This document shows positions 53,878 through 62,996 of a stretch of DNA of 64,000 nt, piece by piece; within the stretch, counting starts at the first letter, position 1; each line of letters begins with the position of its first letter. Origin of the DNA: Pseudoalteromonas lipolytica (GTDB lineage: Bacteria; Pseudomonadota; Gammaproteobacteria; Enterobacterales; Alteromonadaceae); contig NZ_FPAZ01000014.1 in NCBI RefSeq assembly GCF_900116435.1, positions 81,280-145,279 of the forward strand, in the 5' to 3' direction. Position numbers and translations under genes: made by a program. The notes under the pieces are model-generated. The model saw nothing but the letters and a program-made list of their open reading frames with translations, had not been told where the DNA came from and did no database searches.

Positions 53878-54342
53878 ATGTACAAATCGCTATTCGCACT
53901 ATCACTGGCTTGCACATCTGTAAGCGCATACGCCAACCCAGACTTATCACGTAAAGTACCGTTTGTGGATATTCAAGCACAGGTACTTGATACCTCAGCC
54001 GGTGGGCTAACATGGCAGCGACTGCAGCAAATTCCAAATGTTCAATACCCTCGTGAGCTTTTAAATAAGCAAGGCAGTGGTTGCGCGATTGTTAATTTTA
54101 AAGTCACACCACAAGGCCAAGTAAAAGCGATAAATATTGAAAAATCTGCACCTAAGCGATACAGCAAAGAAGTCAGAAAAGCCGCAAGGAAAATCGTCAG
54201 AGACTGGCGCTGGCCAGAGCGCACCGATGAGCAGGTGGTTGATTTAACCATGCGTTTTAACTACTGCCTAACCCATGATTTCGATAAAAAGAGTGATGCC
54301 ATTGCACAGTGTATAGATCATTCAGCGCAAGCGTGTGAGTAA
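53878..54342 (+). CDS. Periplasmic TonB C-terminal-domain protein
   Basis: A 154-residue protein with a cleavable signal (MYKSLFALSLACTSVSAYANP) and a TonB-like C-terminal domain: QYPRELLNKQGSGCAIVNFKVTPQGQVKAINIEKSAP, KEVRKAARKIVRDWRWPE. It lacks the Pro-rich spacer and membrane anchor of true TonB. I prefer the ATG at 53878 (ACGGA just upstream); in-frame starts exist at 53872, 53863 and 53782. It is divergent from the siderophore receptor. It may be an energy-transduction accessory; the role is inferred. Confidence 0.75.
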   Translation: MYKSLFALSLACTSVSAYANPDLSRKVPFVDIQAQVLDTSAGGLTWQRLQQIPNVQYPRELLNKQGSGCAIVNFKVTPQGQVKAINIEKSAPKRYSKEVRKAARKIVRDWRWPERTDEQVVDLTMRFNYCLTHDFDKKSDAIAQCIDHSAQACE

Positions 54343-54427
54343 ACAACAAATTTGCACCACTGATACTTGAGCGAATGCGCGGTATTGCCTACAATGGCGC
54401 ACAATTTATTCAATGCAGATCGCAACT

Positions 54428-54673
54428 ATGACCGATACAACAAAACCAGCACTACCTGATCAACTTTCTATCAACCCACGTAGCAAATTTTATGTAGAAG
54501 AAGTATTCGAACATGAAATTGGTGTAAAACTAAACGGTAAAGAGCGTTTTGACGTAGAAGAATACTGCATCAGCGAAGGCTGGATCAAAATTGCAGCACC
54601 TAAAGCACTAGACCGTCGCGGCCAGCCATTACTTATGAAAGTAAAAGGCACTGTTGAGGTTTTTTATAAGTAA
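54428..54673 (+). CDS. DUF3297 family protein
   Basis: An 81-residue cytoplasmic protein. The family pattern is clear: LPDQLSINPRSKFYVEEVF, GVKLNGKERFDVEEYCISEGWIKI and DRRGQPLLMKVKGTVEVFYK. This highly conserved small protein of proteobacteria has no established function. The ATG at 54428 gives MTDTTKPAL, the usual start; an in-frame ATG lies 5 codons upstream. It is a single gene followed by a strong shared terminator. Confidence 0.85.
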   Translation: MTDTTKPALPDQLSINPRSKFYVEEVFEHEIGVKLNGKERFDVEEYCISEGWIKIAAPKALDRRGQPLLMKVKGTVEVFYK

Positions 54674-54690
54674 ACTCTGTCTTACTGTAA

Positions 54691-54727
54691 ATGAACAAGC
54701 CGACTTTCGTCGGCTTGTTCATTTTTG
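54691..54727. terminator. Bidirectional terminator between DUF3297 and helicase genes
   Basis: ATGAACAAGCCGAC, loop TTTC, GTCGGCTTGTTCAT then TTTTTG; a 14-bp perfect stem that ends at the helicase stop codon. Confidence 0.93.
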
Positions 54728-56023
54728 TTACTTACGACGCCAGCTACTCCAAACATCGTCTTCTTTGTTCACTTTATTTTTCTTCTTTTTCTTACCCGTG
54801 CCTTCCGGTTTTGCCATTGGCTTATCATTTTTAAGCGCCTGTGCAGCATCAAGGTTTGCTTTATTCACTTCAAAACCTCCCACTTGCTCTCGCTCCAAGC
54901 GTAACTTATTTTTCTTTTCGATTATTCTAAAGTGATGAAAGTCTTCATAATCAATCAGTGATAACGCTAAACCCACTTCACCAGCACGGCCACTTCGACC
55001 AATGCGATGCATGTAATCAGCGGGGCTGCGCGGTAAATTAAAGTTAATCACCACTGGCAGTTTTTCAATATCTAAACCGCGGGCAGCAATATCAGTGGCA
55101 ATTAGTACGTCAATTTCACCCGCTTTGAATTTCTCGATTACGCGTGTACGCTCGCTTTGGCCTTTATCGCCATGGAATACTTGTGCGTTAATACCGCGTT
55201 TTTCTAGTTTATTGGCTAAGTGCTCACAGTCTTTTTTGGCGTTCACAAAAATAAGTGCTTGGCGCCATTGCTGCTGTTTAATTAAATGCGCTAAAACGGT
55301 GGTTTTCTCGCCTTTATTTACCGTGAATACACGCTGCACCAAGGTGCTTTCATCTTTGTTTTGTAACTGAATCTCTAGCGGATTTTTTAACAGCTCTTGC
55401 GTTAATAGCATTACTTGCTCAGGGAACGTAGCTGAAAACAACATCGTTTGCTTTTTAGCAGGCATTAACGCCAACAACTCAGCAAGCTCTTCTGTAAAAC
55501 CAAGGCTCAATAGTCGGTCAGCTTCATCAAGCACTAAGGTGTTTACTTTATCTAGCTTAATGGCATTGCTTGAAATTAAGTCGAGCAAACGCCCAGGAGT
55601 TGCCACAATAATATCGGCACCGCCGCGTAGTGCCTGCATTTGTGTATTAACCGACACCCCACCAAATACAGCCATCGTTTTAATCGCGCCATTAAAATAA
55701 GCAGAATACGATTTAACATTATCAGCCACTTGCGTTGCAAGCTCACGCGTCGGCACCAAAATAAGCGCCGATACATAGTTACCTTTAGCATCTCGCTTTA
55801 ATGCACCCTGTGATATTTTTTGCAATATAGGTAGTGCAAACGCCGCTGTTTTACCTGAGCCCGTATTCGCTCCTGCAATTAAGTCATGTCCCGCCAAGAT
55901 ACTTGGAATTGCTTTTGCCTGAATAGGTGTAGGCTGGGTATATTCAAGATCAGACAATCGAGCAACTAGCTCTGGAATAAGGCCAAGTGCATTGAAATTA
56001 CTAGGGTTTGAGGCTGAGGTCAT
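54728..56023 (-). CDS. DEAD-box ATP-dependent RNA helicase (RhlE-like)
   Basis: A 431-residue helicase with all motifs: Q motif QPTPIQAKAIP, I GANTGSGKTAAF, Ia PTRELATQV, II VLDEADRLL, III SATFP, IV ALIFVNAKKDCEHL, V DVLIATDIAARGLDIEKLP and VI HRIGRSGRAG. The C-terminal tail is short and Lys-rich (GTGKKKKKNKVNK) and would help RNA binding. It acts in the cytoplasm in ribosome assembly or RNA decay. RhlE-type assignment is by general similarity, not certain against SrmB-like relatives. Confidence 0.92.
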   Translation of the reverse strand: MTSASNPSNFNALGLIPELVARLSDLEYTQPTPIQAKAIPSILAGHDLIAGANTGSGKTAAFALPILQKISQGALKRDAKGNYVSALILVPTRELATQVADNVKSYSAYFNGAIKTMAVFGGVSVNTQMQALRGGADIIVATPGRLLDLISSNAIKLDKVNTLVLDEADRLLSLGFTEELAELLALMPAKKQTMLFSATFPEQVMLLTQELLKNPLEIQLQNKDESTLVQRVFTVNKGEKTTVLAHLIKQQQWRQALIFVNAKKDCEHLANKLEKRGINAQVFHGDKGQSERTRVIEKFKAGEIDVLIATDIAARGLDIEKLPVVINFNLPRSPADYMHRIGRSGRAGEVGLALSLIDYEDFHHFRIIEKKNKLRLEREQVGGFEVNKANLDAAQALKNDKPMAKPEGTGKKKKKNKVNKEDDVWSSWRRK

Positions 56024-56161
56024 AAAGGTGTGGGCTCATTACTAAAATAGCCTGCAATTTTAACGCATTTATTGCCCGGTAAGTAGGGATTAGTGATTTA
56101 AATACCTTTTAGATGATAGCCACTGGTTTATGATAATTGCTCAATATTAAAAGAGGCACTT

Positions 56162-56186
56162 AAAAAGCCAACAACTAAGTTGGCCA
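56162..56186 (-). terminator. Terminator of the esterase gene
   Basis: On the minus strand GGCCAAC, loop, GTTGGC then TTTTTAAG, just after the stop codon at 56192. Confidence 0.75.
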
Positions 56187-56191
56187 TATTA

Positions 56192-57376
56192 TTAACTCTT
56201 ACTCAACTGTGCTTCTAACCTCGTTTTTGTCTCTTTTAAGTAATCTAGATAGGGGTAAGTGTCATCTGCGACCGCTATTGCAGCTTCGATTTGAACCAGA
56301 GCTTGTCGAGTATTACCTTGCATTTCATAGCCATATGACAAAGCTGACAGTGCATACGCTGATTTAGGATAGTTTTTGATATTGTACTTAAACACCTCAA
56401 TAGCCCGCTCAAATTGCTGGTTATCCGTTAAGCTGTAACCTAGTAGCCTAACAGCACGGTCTGGTGGCGCTATTTGCTCGCCCCATTGCTGAGATAAGCG
56501 TTGATAATAAGCATCAATTGATGAAACATCATCGCTCAATGCACTCAAAGGCATCTGTTTAGATAAAAATAAGCCATGGTAAGCATTAAATGCTCCGGCA
56601 GCTGAGGTTAAGTTATGCGAAACGCCAGCAAAGGCGTCGCTCTTAAAACGCAGATTTTGCACCTTACTATTTTGCATAGTTTGCTGCATATCATCGTATC
56701 TTTCGCGCATAATGCCGGCTTCTTCACCGATATTTATATATACATAGCTGTTGATACTGTTGGCTTTAGTAACAAAGGTTTTTAAGCTCTTAGCCGGAGC
56801 GCCATAGTTCCACCATACCGCGGGGCTATAAGCAATATGCGCTTGAAATAGCTCTGGCTTAGCCTGCATAGCGTAAAGAGCAAATACACCTGCAGCTGAG
56901 GCTCCCGCAATAACGCTATAATCATGAGTGCGATACTGTTTATTAACCAGAGGCATCAGCTCTTGCTCTACGAAAGCTAAAAACTTTGCTGCACCACCGC
57001 CCTCGCCAACGGGTCCTTGCGGTTCTTTGTTCACGGTGGGATAAAAATCTCTAAGTCGATTGGTACTTTCAATCGCAACTACAATCACCTCTGGCGCTTG
57101 GTCATCTTGTTGTAAGCGCTCAAGCACTGCATTAATTAATGGTAAATTACCTGCCCCATCTAAACGATAAATAACGGGAAATCTTTTGTTTGGATATGTT
57201 TGATAGCTTTTCGGTAATTGCACAACGACAGTACGCTGCTCATTAAGCATACTTGATTCAAAAGTATGCGTTTGCTGGCTGTAATTTATAACCGGCTCAT
57301 CTGCCGCTGGTTGAGCCATTACATGGTTAGTACAGAGTAAAAAACCGCTAATACAGAGTAACTTAAATAATCGCAC
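56192..57376 (-). CDS. Secreted esterase (esterase D / Fes-like alpha/beta hydrolase) with TPR tail
   Basis: A 394-residue exported hydrolase; the signal peptide ends at HVMAQPA. The alpha/beta-hydrolase core has RTVVVQLPKSYQTYPNKRFPVIYRLDGAG, the nucleophile elbow GASAAG (Ser) and the likely catalytic His in FAGVSHNLTSAAG, as in the putative-esterase family with siderophore esterases and S-formylglutathione hydrolases. Residues about 300-390 look like TPR helices (FERAIEVFKYNIKNYPKSAYALSALSYGYEMQG). Siderophore ester hydrolysis is possible given the receptor 3 kb away, but this is only an inference. Confidence 0.82.
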   Translation of the reverse strand: MRLFKLLCISGFLLCTNHVMAQPAADEPVINYSQQTHTFESSMLNEQRTVVVQLPKSYQTYPNKRFPVIYRLDGAGNLPLINAVLERLQQDDQAPEVIVVAIESTNRLRDFYPTVNKEPQGPVGEGGGAAKFLAFVEQELMPLVNKQYRTHDYSVIAGASAAGVFALYAMQAKPELFQAHIAYSPAVWWNYGAPAKSLKTFVTKANSINSYVYINIGEEAGIMRERYDDMQQTMQNSKVQNLRFKSDAFAGVSHNLTSAAGAFNAYHGLFLSKQMPLSALSDDVSSIDAYYQRLSQQWGEQIAPPDRAVRLLGYSLTDNQQFERAIEVFKYNIKNYPKSAYALSALSYGYEMQGNTRQALVQIEAAIAVADDTYPYLDYLKETKTRLEAQLSKS

Positions 57377-57430
57377 GACTTATCCTTAAGAAATATTGGT
57401 AATTTTTTAAGCTAACAGAATTACAGGTAT

Positions 57431-57458
57431 AAAAAAAGGCGCCTAGAACGCCTTTTTT
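57431..57458 (-). terminator. Terminator of glmS
   Basis: On the minus strand AAGGCG, loop TTCTAGG, CGCCTT then TTTTT, 20 bases after the glmS stop. Confidence 0.88.
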
Positions 57459-57478
57459 AAAAATTCAACTAATTGATT

Positions 57479-59299
57479 TTACTCAACTGTCACCGATTTC
57501 GCTAGGTTACGTGGTTGGTCTACGTCGGTGCCTTTAATCACCGCTACGTAGTATGAAAGTAACTGTAGTGGAATTGTATATACAACTGGTGCAATCACGT
57601 CATCAACATGGTTTACGTTGATCACACGCATTGTTTCGTCAGATTCGAAGTGTGAATCTTTATCTGCGAATACATAAATAATACCGCCACGAGCACGTAC
57701 TTCTTCTACGTTTGATTTAAGCTTTTCAAGTAGCTCGTTGTTGGGTGCTACAACAATAATTGGCATGTCGGCATCAATTAAAGCTAGCGGGCCATGTTTA
57801 AGCTCACCTGCTGCGTATGCTTCCGCGTGAATGTATGAAATTTCTTTCAGCTTAAGCGCACCTTCCATCGCAATTGGGTATTGTGAGCCACGGCCTAAGA
57901 ATAGTGAGTGATGCTTGTCGGCAAATTCTTCTGCTAACTCTTCAATGCCATCCGCTAATAACAATGCTTCTTCAAGCTTGTTAGGGAGTGTTTTAATTGC
58001 ATTGACAATTGCACGTTGGTCGAGGCCTTTTTCTTGCGCAATAGACGCTGTTAGCATTAATAAGCCAACAAGTTGTGTTGTGAAGGCTTTCGTTGATGCA
58101 ACGCCAATTTCGGCACCCGCTTTCGTCATAAAGGCTAAATCAGATTCACGTACTAAAGATGAACCCGGTACGTTACAAATGGTCATCGATGCCATGTAAC
58201 CTTGCTGTTTAGCTAATCGCAATGCAGCTAGGGTATCGGCTGTTTCACCTGACTGAGAAATAGTGACTAATAAGCTATTTTCATGCACAAATGATTCGCG
58301 GTAACGGAACTCAGACGCAATCTCAACGTTACAACTCACACCCGCAAACTGTTCAAGCCAGTAACGAGCCACCATTCCTGAGTGATAAGACGTCCCACAA
58401 GCAATAATTTGCACGTGTTTTACATCTTTAAAGATTTGCTGGGCACTGTCGCCAAAGGCATCAATCGCTACAGTGTCATTAACAAGGCGACCTTCAAGTG
58501 TATTACGAACCGCAAGTGGCTGTTCGTAAATTTCTTTCAGCATGTAATGACGATATTCGCCTTTACCTGATGCATCTTGGGTGATGTTTGATTCAATCAC
58601 TTCACGCTCTACAGCTTCGCCATTCGCATCAAAAATTTCCACGCTATCACGGGTAATACGCGCTACATCACCTTCTTCAAGGTAAATAAAGCTGCGTGTA
58701 ACAGGTAGTAAGGCAAGTTGGTCAGATGCAATAAAGTTCTCACCAAGACCTAAACCAATCACCAGTGGGCTACCTGAGCGCGCTACAATGATTTCGTTGT
58801 CGTTCGCTTTATCGAAAACAACAGTACCAAATGCACCTTCAAACTGCTTAACTGCAGCTTGTACTGCTGCTAATAGCGTGTCATGTTGCTGACGTAACTG
58901 GTGAATAAGGTGCACCATTACTTCGGTATCAGTTTCTGATAAAAACTCATACCCATCGCCTTTTAACGCTTCACGTAGGCTGGCATGGTTTTCAATAATA
59001 CCATTATGAACAAGGGCAATTTCGCTTTTTGAAATATGCGGGTGCGCATTGGCCTCTGTTACACCACCATGCGTTGCCCAACGCGTATGTGCAATACCGG
59101 TAGTGCCATTAACAGCGGCATTATTAAGTGCAGCTTCTAAGTTTGCAACCTTACCCACTGCTTTAACTGTGTTTAGTTCATTACCTTTAAGTAAAGCCAC
59201 ACCTGCTGAGTCATAGCCACGGTATTCAAGGCGCTTTAAGCCTTCAACAAGAATTTTATTTACTGGGCGTTCTGCAACAGCCCCAACGATTCCACACAT
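57479..59299 (-). CDS. glmS: Glutamine--fructose-6-phosphate aminotransferase
   Basis: A 606-residue enzyme making glucosamine 6-phosphate, the first step to UDP-GlcNAc. The start at 59299 puts Cys directly after Met ([12 protein letters not shown]), as required for the N-terminal glutaminase nucleophile; the longer reading would block it. Two SIS sugar-isomerase domains follow ([51 protein letters not shown]) and the conserved end [14 protein letters not shown] DeoR regulator lies 95 bases upstream on the same strand. Confidence 0.97.
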   Translation of the reverse strand: MCGIVGAVAERPVNKILVEGLKRLEYRGYDSAGVALLKGNELNTVKAVGKVANLEAALNNAAVNGTTGIAHTRWATHGGVTEANAHPHISKSEIALVHNGIIENHASLREALKGDGYEFLSETDTEVMVHLIHQLRQQHDTLLAAVQAAVKQFEGAFGTVVFDKANDNEIIVARSGSPLVIGLGLGENFIASDQLALLPVTRSFIYLEEGDVARITRDSVEIFDANGEAVEREVIESNITQDASGKGEYRHYMLKEIYEQPLAVRNTLEGRLVNDTVAIDAFGDSAQQIFKDVKHVQIIACGTSYHSGMVARYWLEQFAGVSCNVEIASEFRYRESFVHENSLLVTISQSGETADTLAALRLAKQQGYMASMTICNVPGSSLVRESDLAFMTKAGAEIGVASTKAFTTQLVGLLMLTASIAQEKGLDQRAIVNAIKTLPNKLEEALLLADGIEELAEEFADKHHSLFLGRGSQYPIAMEGALKLKEISYIHAEAYAAGELKHGPLALIDADMPIIVVAPNNELLEKLKSNVEEVRARGGIIYVFADKDSHFESDETMRVINVNHVDDVIAPVVYTIPLQLLSYYVAVIKGTDVDQPRNLAKSVTVE

Positions 59300-59394
59300 A
59301 ATCTCTCCTTTTGCACATGCCAAAGTGTTTTACTTTGGGCAGTATGTGTTGTCATAAAATTTATGTAATAAGGTGTTGTCGGTCTTATTACGGG

Positions 59395-60156
59395 TTATTC
59401 AATGTCTGCACAAATCAGCTGCACACCACATTTTCTTATCGCCTCGCGTTTCTCTTCGCTAAGGTTGTTGTCTGTGATAAGTGTGGTAATTTGCTGCCAA
59501 GGCAGTTCTAAATTCGGTATTTTTCGGCCTATTTTATCTGACTCAACAAGAACAACGACTTCACGAGCCGATTCAGCCATTACTTGGCTAAGGCCCACTA
59601 ATTCATTAAAGGTCGTTGTGCCTCTATCTACATCAATGCCATCGGCACCAATAAACAGTTGGTCAAAGTCATAAGAGCGCAAAACGTTCTCTGCAACTTG
59701 GCCTTGAAACGATTCTGAATGCGGATCCCAGGTGCCGCCGGTCATCAATAATGTCGGTTCGTTTTCCAGTGCTAATAAACGGTTAGCGACTTTAATGGCA
59801 TTTGTCATTACTACTAGGCCACGTTTACTTGCAAGCTCAGGGATCATGGCAGCCGTTGTGCGACCACTGTCTATGATCACTCTGTTATGATCTTTAATAA
59901 GGCCCGCAGCCGCTTTAGCGATTGCGATTTTACGTACTGAGTCTTCTTCATCACTCACAATCTCTTGCGGTAATGCAATAGCCCCACCATAGCGGCGCAG
60001 TAATAAGCCACTTTTTTCAAGCGCTGTTAAATCTTTACGAATGGTCACTTCGGAGGTTTGAAACTGCTCAGCCAGCGCTTCAACGGCTACTTCGCCAAGT
60101 TCATTAACCTGACTTAATATTGTATGACGACGTTGTTGAGTGTTTCGTTTTGTCAT
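59395..60156 (-). CDS. DeoR-family regulator, probably of glmS
   Basis: A 253-residue regulator. The N-terminal helix-turn-helix (RRHTILSQVNELGEVAVEALAEQFQTSEVTIRKDLTALEKSGLLLRRYGGA) is classical DeoR. The sensor domain (about 75-250) has RVIIDSGRTTAAM, VMTNAIKVANRLL and FIGADGIDVDRGTTTFNE, the sugar-phosphate-binding pattern. The start at 60156 gives MTKRNTQQRRHTIL; the longer reading covers the operator region. It precedes glmS on the same strand, so a glucosamine-phosphate effector is likely. Three TTTCG-type repeats surround its start. Confidence 0.88.
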   Translation of the reverse strand: MTKRNTQQRRHTILSQVNELGEVAVEALAEQFQTSEVTIRKDLTALEKSGLLLRRYGGAIALPQEIVSDEEDSVRKIAIAKAAAGLIKDHNRVIIDSGRTTAAMIPELASKRGLVVMTNAIKVANRLLALENEPTLLMTGGTWDPHSESFQGQVAENVLRSYDFDQLFIGADGIDVDRGTTTFNELVGLSQVMAESAREVVVLVESDKIGRKIPNLELPWQQITTLITDNNLSEEKREAIRKCGVQLICADIE

Positions 60157-60209
60157 TAACCTGATCACATAAGTTTCGTTTCGAAAGTTACGGGATTTTA
60201 AACGAAACA
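60142..60209 (-). promoter_or_regulatory. Cluster of TTTCG repeats, candidate DeoR operators
   Basis: GTTTCGTTTTGTC (60142-60154), GTTTCGTTTCGAAAG (60173-60187) and AAACGAAACA (60200-60209). Direct TTTCG-type repeats are typical of DeoR/AgaR-family binding sites. The first copy overlaps the start of the regulator gene, which suggests autoregulation. Confidence 0.5.
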
Positions 60210-60310
60210 ATATAAATGGCAAGTGAATGTTTTATAACCCCACTAAGTTTATTTTGATCTCTGACTTTTACGCGATAAGCTATCTTTAGAATTTACTTAG
60301 ACTGATCACC

Positions 60311-60838
60311 ATGAAAGAGTTTAATAGCCTAGATAAATCCCTGATTGAACAGCGTAAAAACGCACATGAGATTTGCCGTTTATTTGCCAAAAGTCCCAGT
60401 AAAGGCAATTTAAAACGACTAAAATGCATGTTTGCTCAGTGTGGTGAACAGGTCGTTATTGAAGCGGGTTTTCATTGTGATTATGGCAGTGGTATTAAAA
60501 TAGGTGATCGAACCTTCATAAATATTAACTGTACAATACTTGATGCGCCGCTATCAGATGCACAAATTACCATAGGCAATGACTGCTTAATTGGCCCAAA
60601 TGTGCAAATTCTTGCAGTATCGCATGCAGCAAACCCCTCCGAGCGTTTAGCTAAAGCTAATTTTGCAGCGCCGATTAGCATTGGTAATAATGTATGGATT
60701 GGTGCTGGCGCGATTATACTTGCAGGTATTAAAGTTGCTGATAATGCCGTAGTTGGCGCAGGGGCAATAGTTACTAAAGATGTCGCGGCAAATACCCTAG
60801 TAGCAGGTAACCCCGCAGTGAAGATTAAAGACCTTTAA
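60311..60838 (+). CDS. Hexapeptide-repeat sugar O-acetyltransferase (LacA/Maa family)
   Basis: A 175-residue left-handed beta-helix acetyltransferase. The N-terminal helical part (residues 1-55) is followed by hexapeptide repeats: FHCDYGSGIKIGDRTFININC, ITIGNDCLIGPNVQI, the catalytic His in LAVSHAANPSERL, and ISIGNNVWIGAGAIILAGIKVADNAVVGAGAIV, ending AGNPAVKIKDL. It would move acetyl from acetyl-CoA to a sugar hydroxyl. It is divergent from the DeoR gene, so co-regulation with amino-sugar metabolism is possible. The acceptor sugar is not known. Confidence 0.88.
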   Translation: MKEFNSLDKSLIEQRKNAHEICRLFAKSPSKGNLKRLKCMFAQCGEQVVIEAGFHCDYGSGIKIGDRTFININCTILDAPLSDAQITIGNDCLIGPNVQILAVSHAANPSERLAKANFAAPISIGNNVWIGAGAIILAGIKVADNAVVGAGAIVTKDVAANTLVAGNPAVKIKDL

Positions 60839-60971
60839 AAATTACAATATAGCGATATTAAATTGAGCACACATTGTCGGCTAACCTGCCAATTTAGAAC
60901 ATTTTCTTACAATTAGAACTCACCAAGATTGATATTATTGTACCCATTACAGTTAATGGATTAAATTCAAT

Positions 60972-61511
60972 ATGAAATATCTCGGCTTAGCACTTTTTGC
61001 ACCACTTGCCTTAATTCCTTCTACAAGCTTTGCAGGGATTTATGACAACCCTAATATAAACCTGTTTGTGAAGTCAGAACGTAATAGCACTGACTCAATC
61101 ACCTCGGCAGGTGTCGAATTTATGGCTAAAAATAACAACAGCAATTTTGGCGCAGCATTGACAACAGCGCTTGGGTCAGCTGAAGTGTTTACTAAAAAAG
61201 GTGATCGGGAGACATTTTTAACCCTCGACACTGGCATAAAATTTGGCTATTTCAGTGACTTTTTTGTCTATGGCGAAGTGGGCTTAGATTTAATTGAGCT
61301 CGCTTTCTACGACGACCGAAAAGACCATGACTATAACGACCGCTTCGATGACGATAACAATAGTATCGATGGCTATGTGGGTGTTGGTATAGGCGTGGAC
61401 TCTAAGCCATTCAGAATAGAGATCTATGCCAGAGCCCGAGAAATAGACAGCCGCTATTGGGAGGCACAAAACCATGGTTATGCTGGGTTACAAGTTAGTA
61501 TTTCGTTTTAA
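60972..61511 (+). CDS. Small outer-membrane beta-barrel protein
   Basis: A 179-residue protein with a signal peptide cut after SFAG and alternating beta-strand patterns (NINLFVKSERNSTDSITSAG, FGYFSDFFVYGEVGLDLIEL, SIDGYVGVGIGVDSKPFRIEI) ending in aromatic VSISF. An Asp-rich loop (YDDRKDHDYNDRFDDDNNS) may bind cations. I do not recognise a named family beyond a general eight-stranded OmpA/OmpX-like barrel. It stands alone between the acetyltransferase and MltD genes. Confidence 0.65.
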   Translation: MKYLGLALFAPLALIPSTSFAGIYDNPNINLFVKSERNSTDSITSAGVEFMAKNNNSNFGAALTTALGSAEVFTKKGDRETFLTLDTGIKFGYFSDFFVYGEVGLDLIELAFYDDRKDHDYNDRFDDDNNSIDGYVGVGIGVDSKPFRIEIYARAREIDSRYWEAQNHGYAGLQVSISF

Positions 61512-61629
61512 TTTCAATTGGGTGAGAGAGTTAGCACGTTGTTAATCTAATGGTCATTTTTAGCTCACCCTATGTTAAGCTTAGGCGCTTTAGTTTACCC
61601 GCACCTAAGTTAACGGAGTATTTTAATAC

Positions 61630-62904
61630 GTGTTTTTAAATCGATTTTTAGGCCTTGTTGTTTGTCTTATTGTAACAGGCTGTCAGACTGCCCCTGAGTC
61701 TCTTACTGAAAAGAAGCCCATAATTAAGGCAAATCCAGATACTGTGGTTACAGAATCTAAAACAGAACAAGTAGATGCGGTGCCACCGCTAAAACCAAGT
61801 GAACTTGAAGATGTGTGGCAGCGTATTCGCGTTCAACTGCAGTTTAGCGATTCAAGTCATCCTGATGTACAAAAGCGCATTGCTTGGTACCTTACTCATC
61901 CGAATTATATGGAAGAAATAAGCCGCCGTGCAGCGCCGTATTTGTATCATATCGTCACAGCAGTAGAAAACCGTGACTTACCCATAGAACTTGCCCTAAT
62001 GCCGCTTATAGAGAGCGATTTTGATGCCAGTGCCTATTCGCACAAGCATGCATCGGGTTTATGGCAACTCACTCCTTCAATCGCCAAATACTTTAAAGTA
62101 AAAATTACTCCTTGGTATGATGGTCGACAAGATGTGATTGACAGCACACGTGCAGCTCTCGATTTTATGGAGTATCTTTATAAACGCTTTGATGGCGATT
62201 GGTATCATGCTATTGCTGCCTACAATATCGGTGAGGGGCGAGTGTTACAAGCCATTGCTCGTAATCAGAAGCAAGGGAAACCAACCGATTTTTTCAGCTT
62301 AAAACTGCCATCACAAACTCGTCAATATGTGCCCAAGTTGCTCGCTGCGGCACAGTTGCTTAAACATCAAAAAATGGTCTTTCCGTCGATTAAAAATGAA
62401 GAAGCAATTAGCATCTTGCCTGTGTCAGGGGCTGTGATCTTAGCTGACAAAGCAAAATGGCAAGAACTCGAAGAGTTAAACCATGGCGTAATTCGCTACC
62501 CTGCAGTAATAGATGCGCCACATATTGTGGTACCAAAAGATCAACAGTCAACTTTTAAAACACTGTTAGCAAATCAGAAAAGTAATGATTACAGCCAGTG
62601 GCAACACTACACCGTAAAACGCGGCGATAGCTTAAGCGTAATAGCAAAACGTTATAAAGTGACAGTCAGCCAGCTTAAAACCTTTAATAGCTTAAAAACG
62701 AACACTATTCGCGTAGGTCAAAAACTCATATTACCGCAATTAGCTGATCAACAAATTGAGTACAAAGTAAGAGCAGGCGACAGCTTATGGAAAATAGCAA
62801 AGCAATACAAAGTCAGCATAACAAAACTAAAGCAATGGAATAACCTTTCTAGGGATAGTCTAAGAGTAGGCGAAAAGCTCACCGTATTTATCTCAAATAG
62901 TTAA
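61630..62904 (+). CDS. mltD: Membrane-bound lytic murein transglycosylase D
   Basis: A 424-residue lipoprotein (lipobox LIVTGC) that cleaves peptidoglycan with formation of 1,6-anhydromuramic ends. The SLT domain spans about 95-245, with catalytic Glu in LALMPLIESDFDASAYS, and ASGLWQLTPSIAKYF and YHAIAAYNIGEGRV motifs. Two C-terminal LysM repeats (about 328-372 YTVKRGDSLSVIAKRYKV, about 377-421 YKVRAGDSLWKIAKQYKV) bind glycan chains. A GTG start is used. It is slightly shorter than E. coli MltD, which also has two LysM repeats. Confidence 0.93.
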   Translation: MFLNRFLGLVVCLIVTGCQTAPESLTEKKPIIKANPDTVVTESKTEQVDAVPPLKPSELEDVWQRIRVQLQFSDSSHPDVQKRIAWYLTHPNYMEEISRRAAPYLYHIVTAVENRDLPIELALMPLIESDFDASAYSHKHASGLWQLTPSIAKYFKVKITPWYDGRQDVIDSTRAALDFMEYLYKRFDGDWYHAIAAYNIGEGRVLQAIARNQKQGKPTDFFSLKLPSQTRQYVPKLLAAAQLLKHQKMVFPSIKNEEAISILPVSGAVILADKAKWQELEELNHGVIRYPAVIDAPHIVVPKDQQSTFKTLLANQKSNDYSQWQHYTVKRGDSLSVIAKRYKVTVSQLKTFNSLKTNTIRVGQKLILPQLADQQIEYKVRAGDSLWKIAKQYKVSITKLKQWNNLSRDSLRVGEKLTVFISNS

Positions 62905-62912
62905 TACCAAAT

Positions 62913-62938
62913 CAGGGAGTTTTACTCCCTGTCTCTTT
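62913..62938 (+). terminator. Terminator of mltD
   Basis: CAGGGAGT, loop TTTT, ACTCCCTG, then TCTCTTTT, 8 bases after the stop. Confidence 0.88.
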
Positions 62939-62996
62939 TATATATCCAATTAAAGTTGTATCTTTAGTAGTCTATAAAAATAACAACGACAAAGTC

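Noticed and set aside
57479..59400. glmS ribozyme/riboswitch in the glmS leader
   Set aside because: The 95-base gap before glmS is far too short and lacks the conserved ribozyme core; that element is a feature of Gram-positive bacteria.
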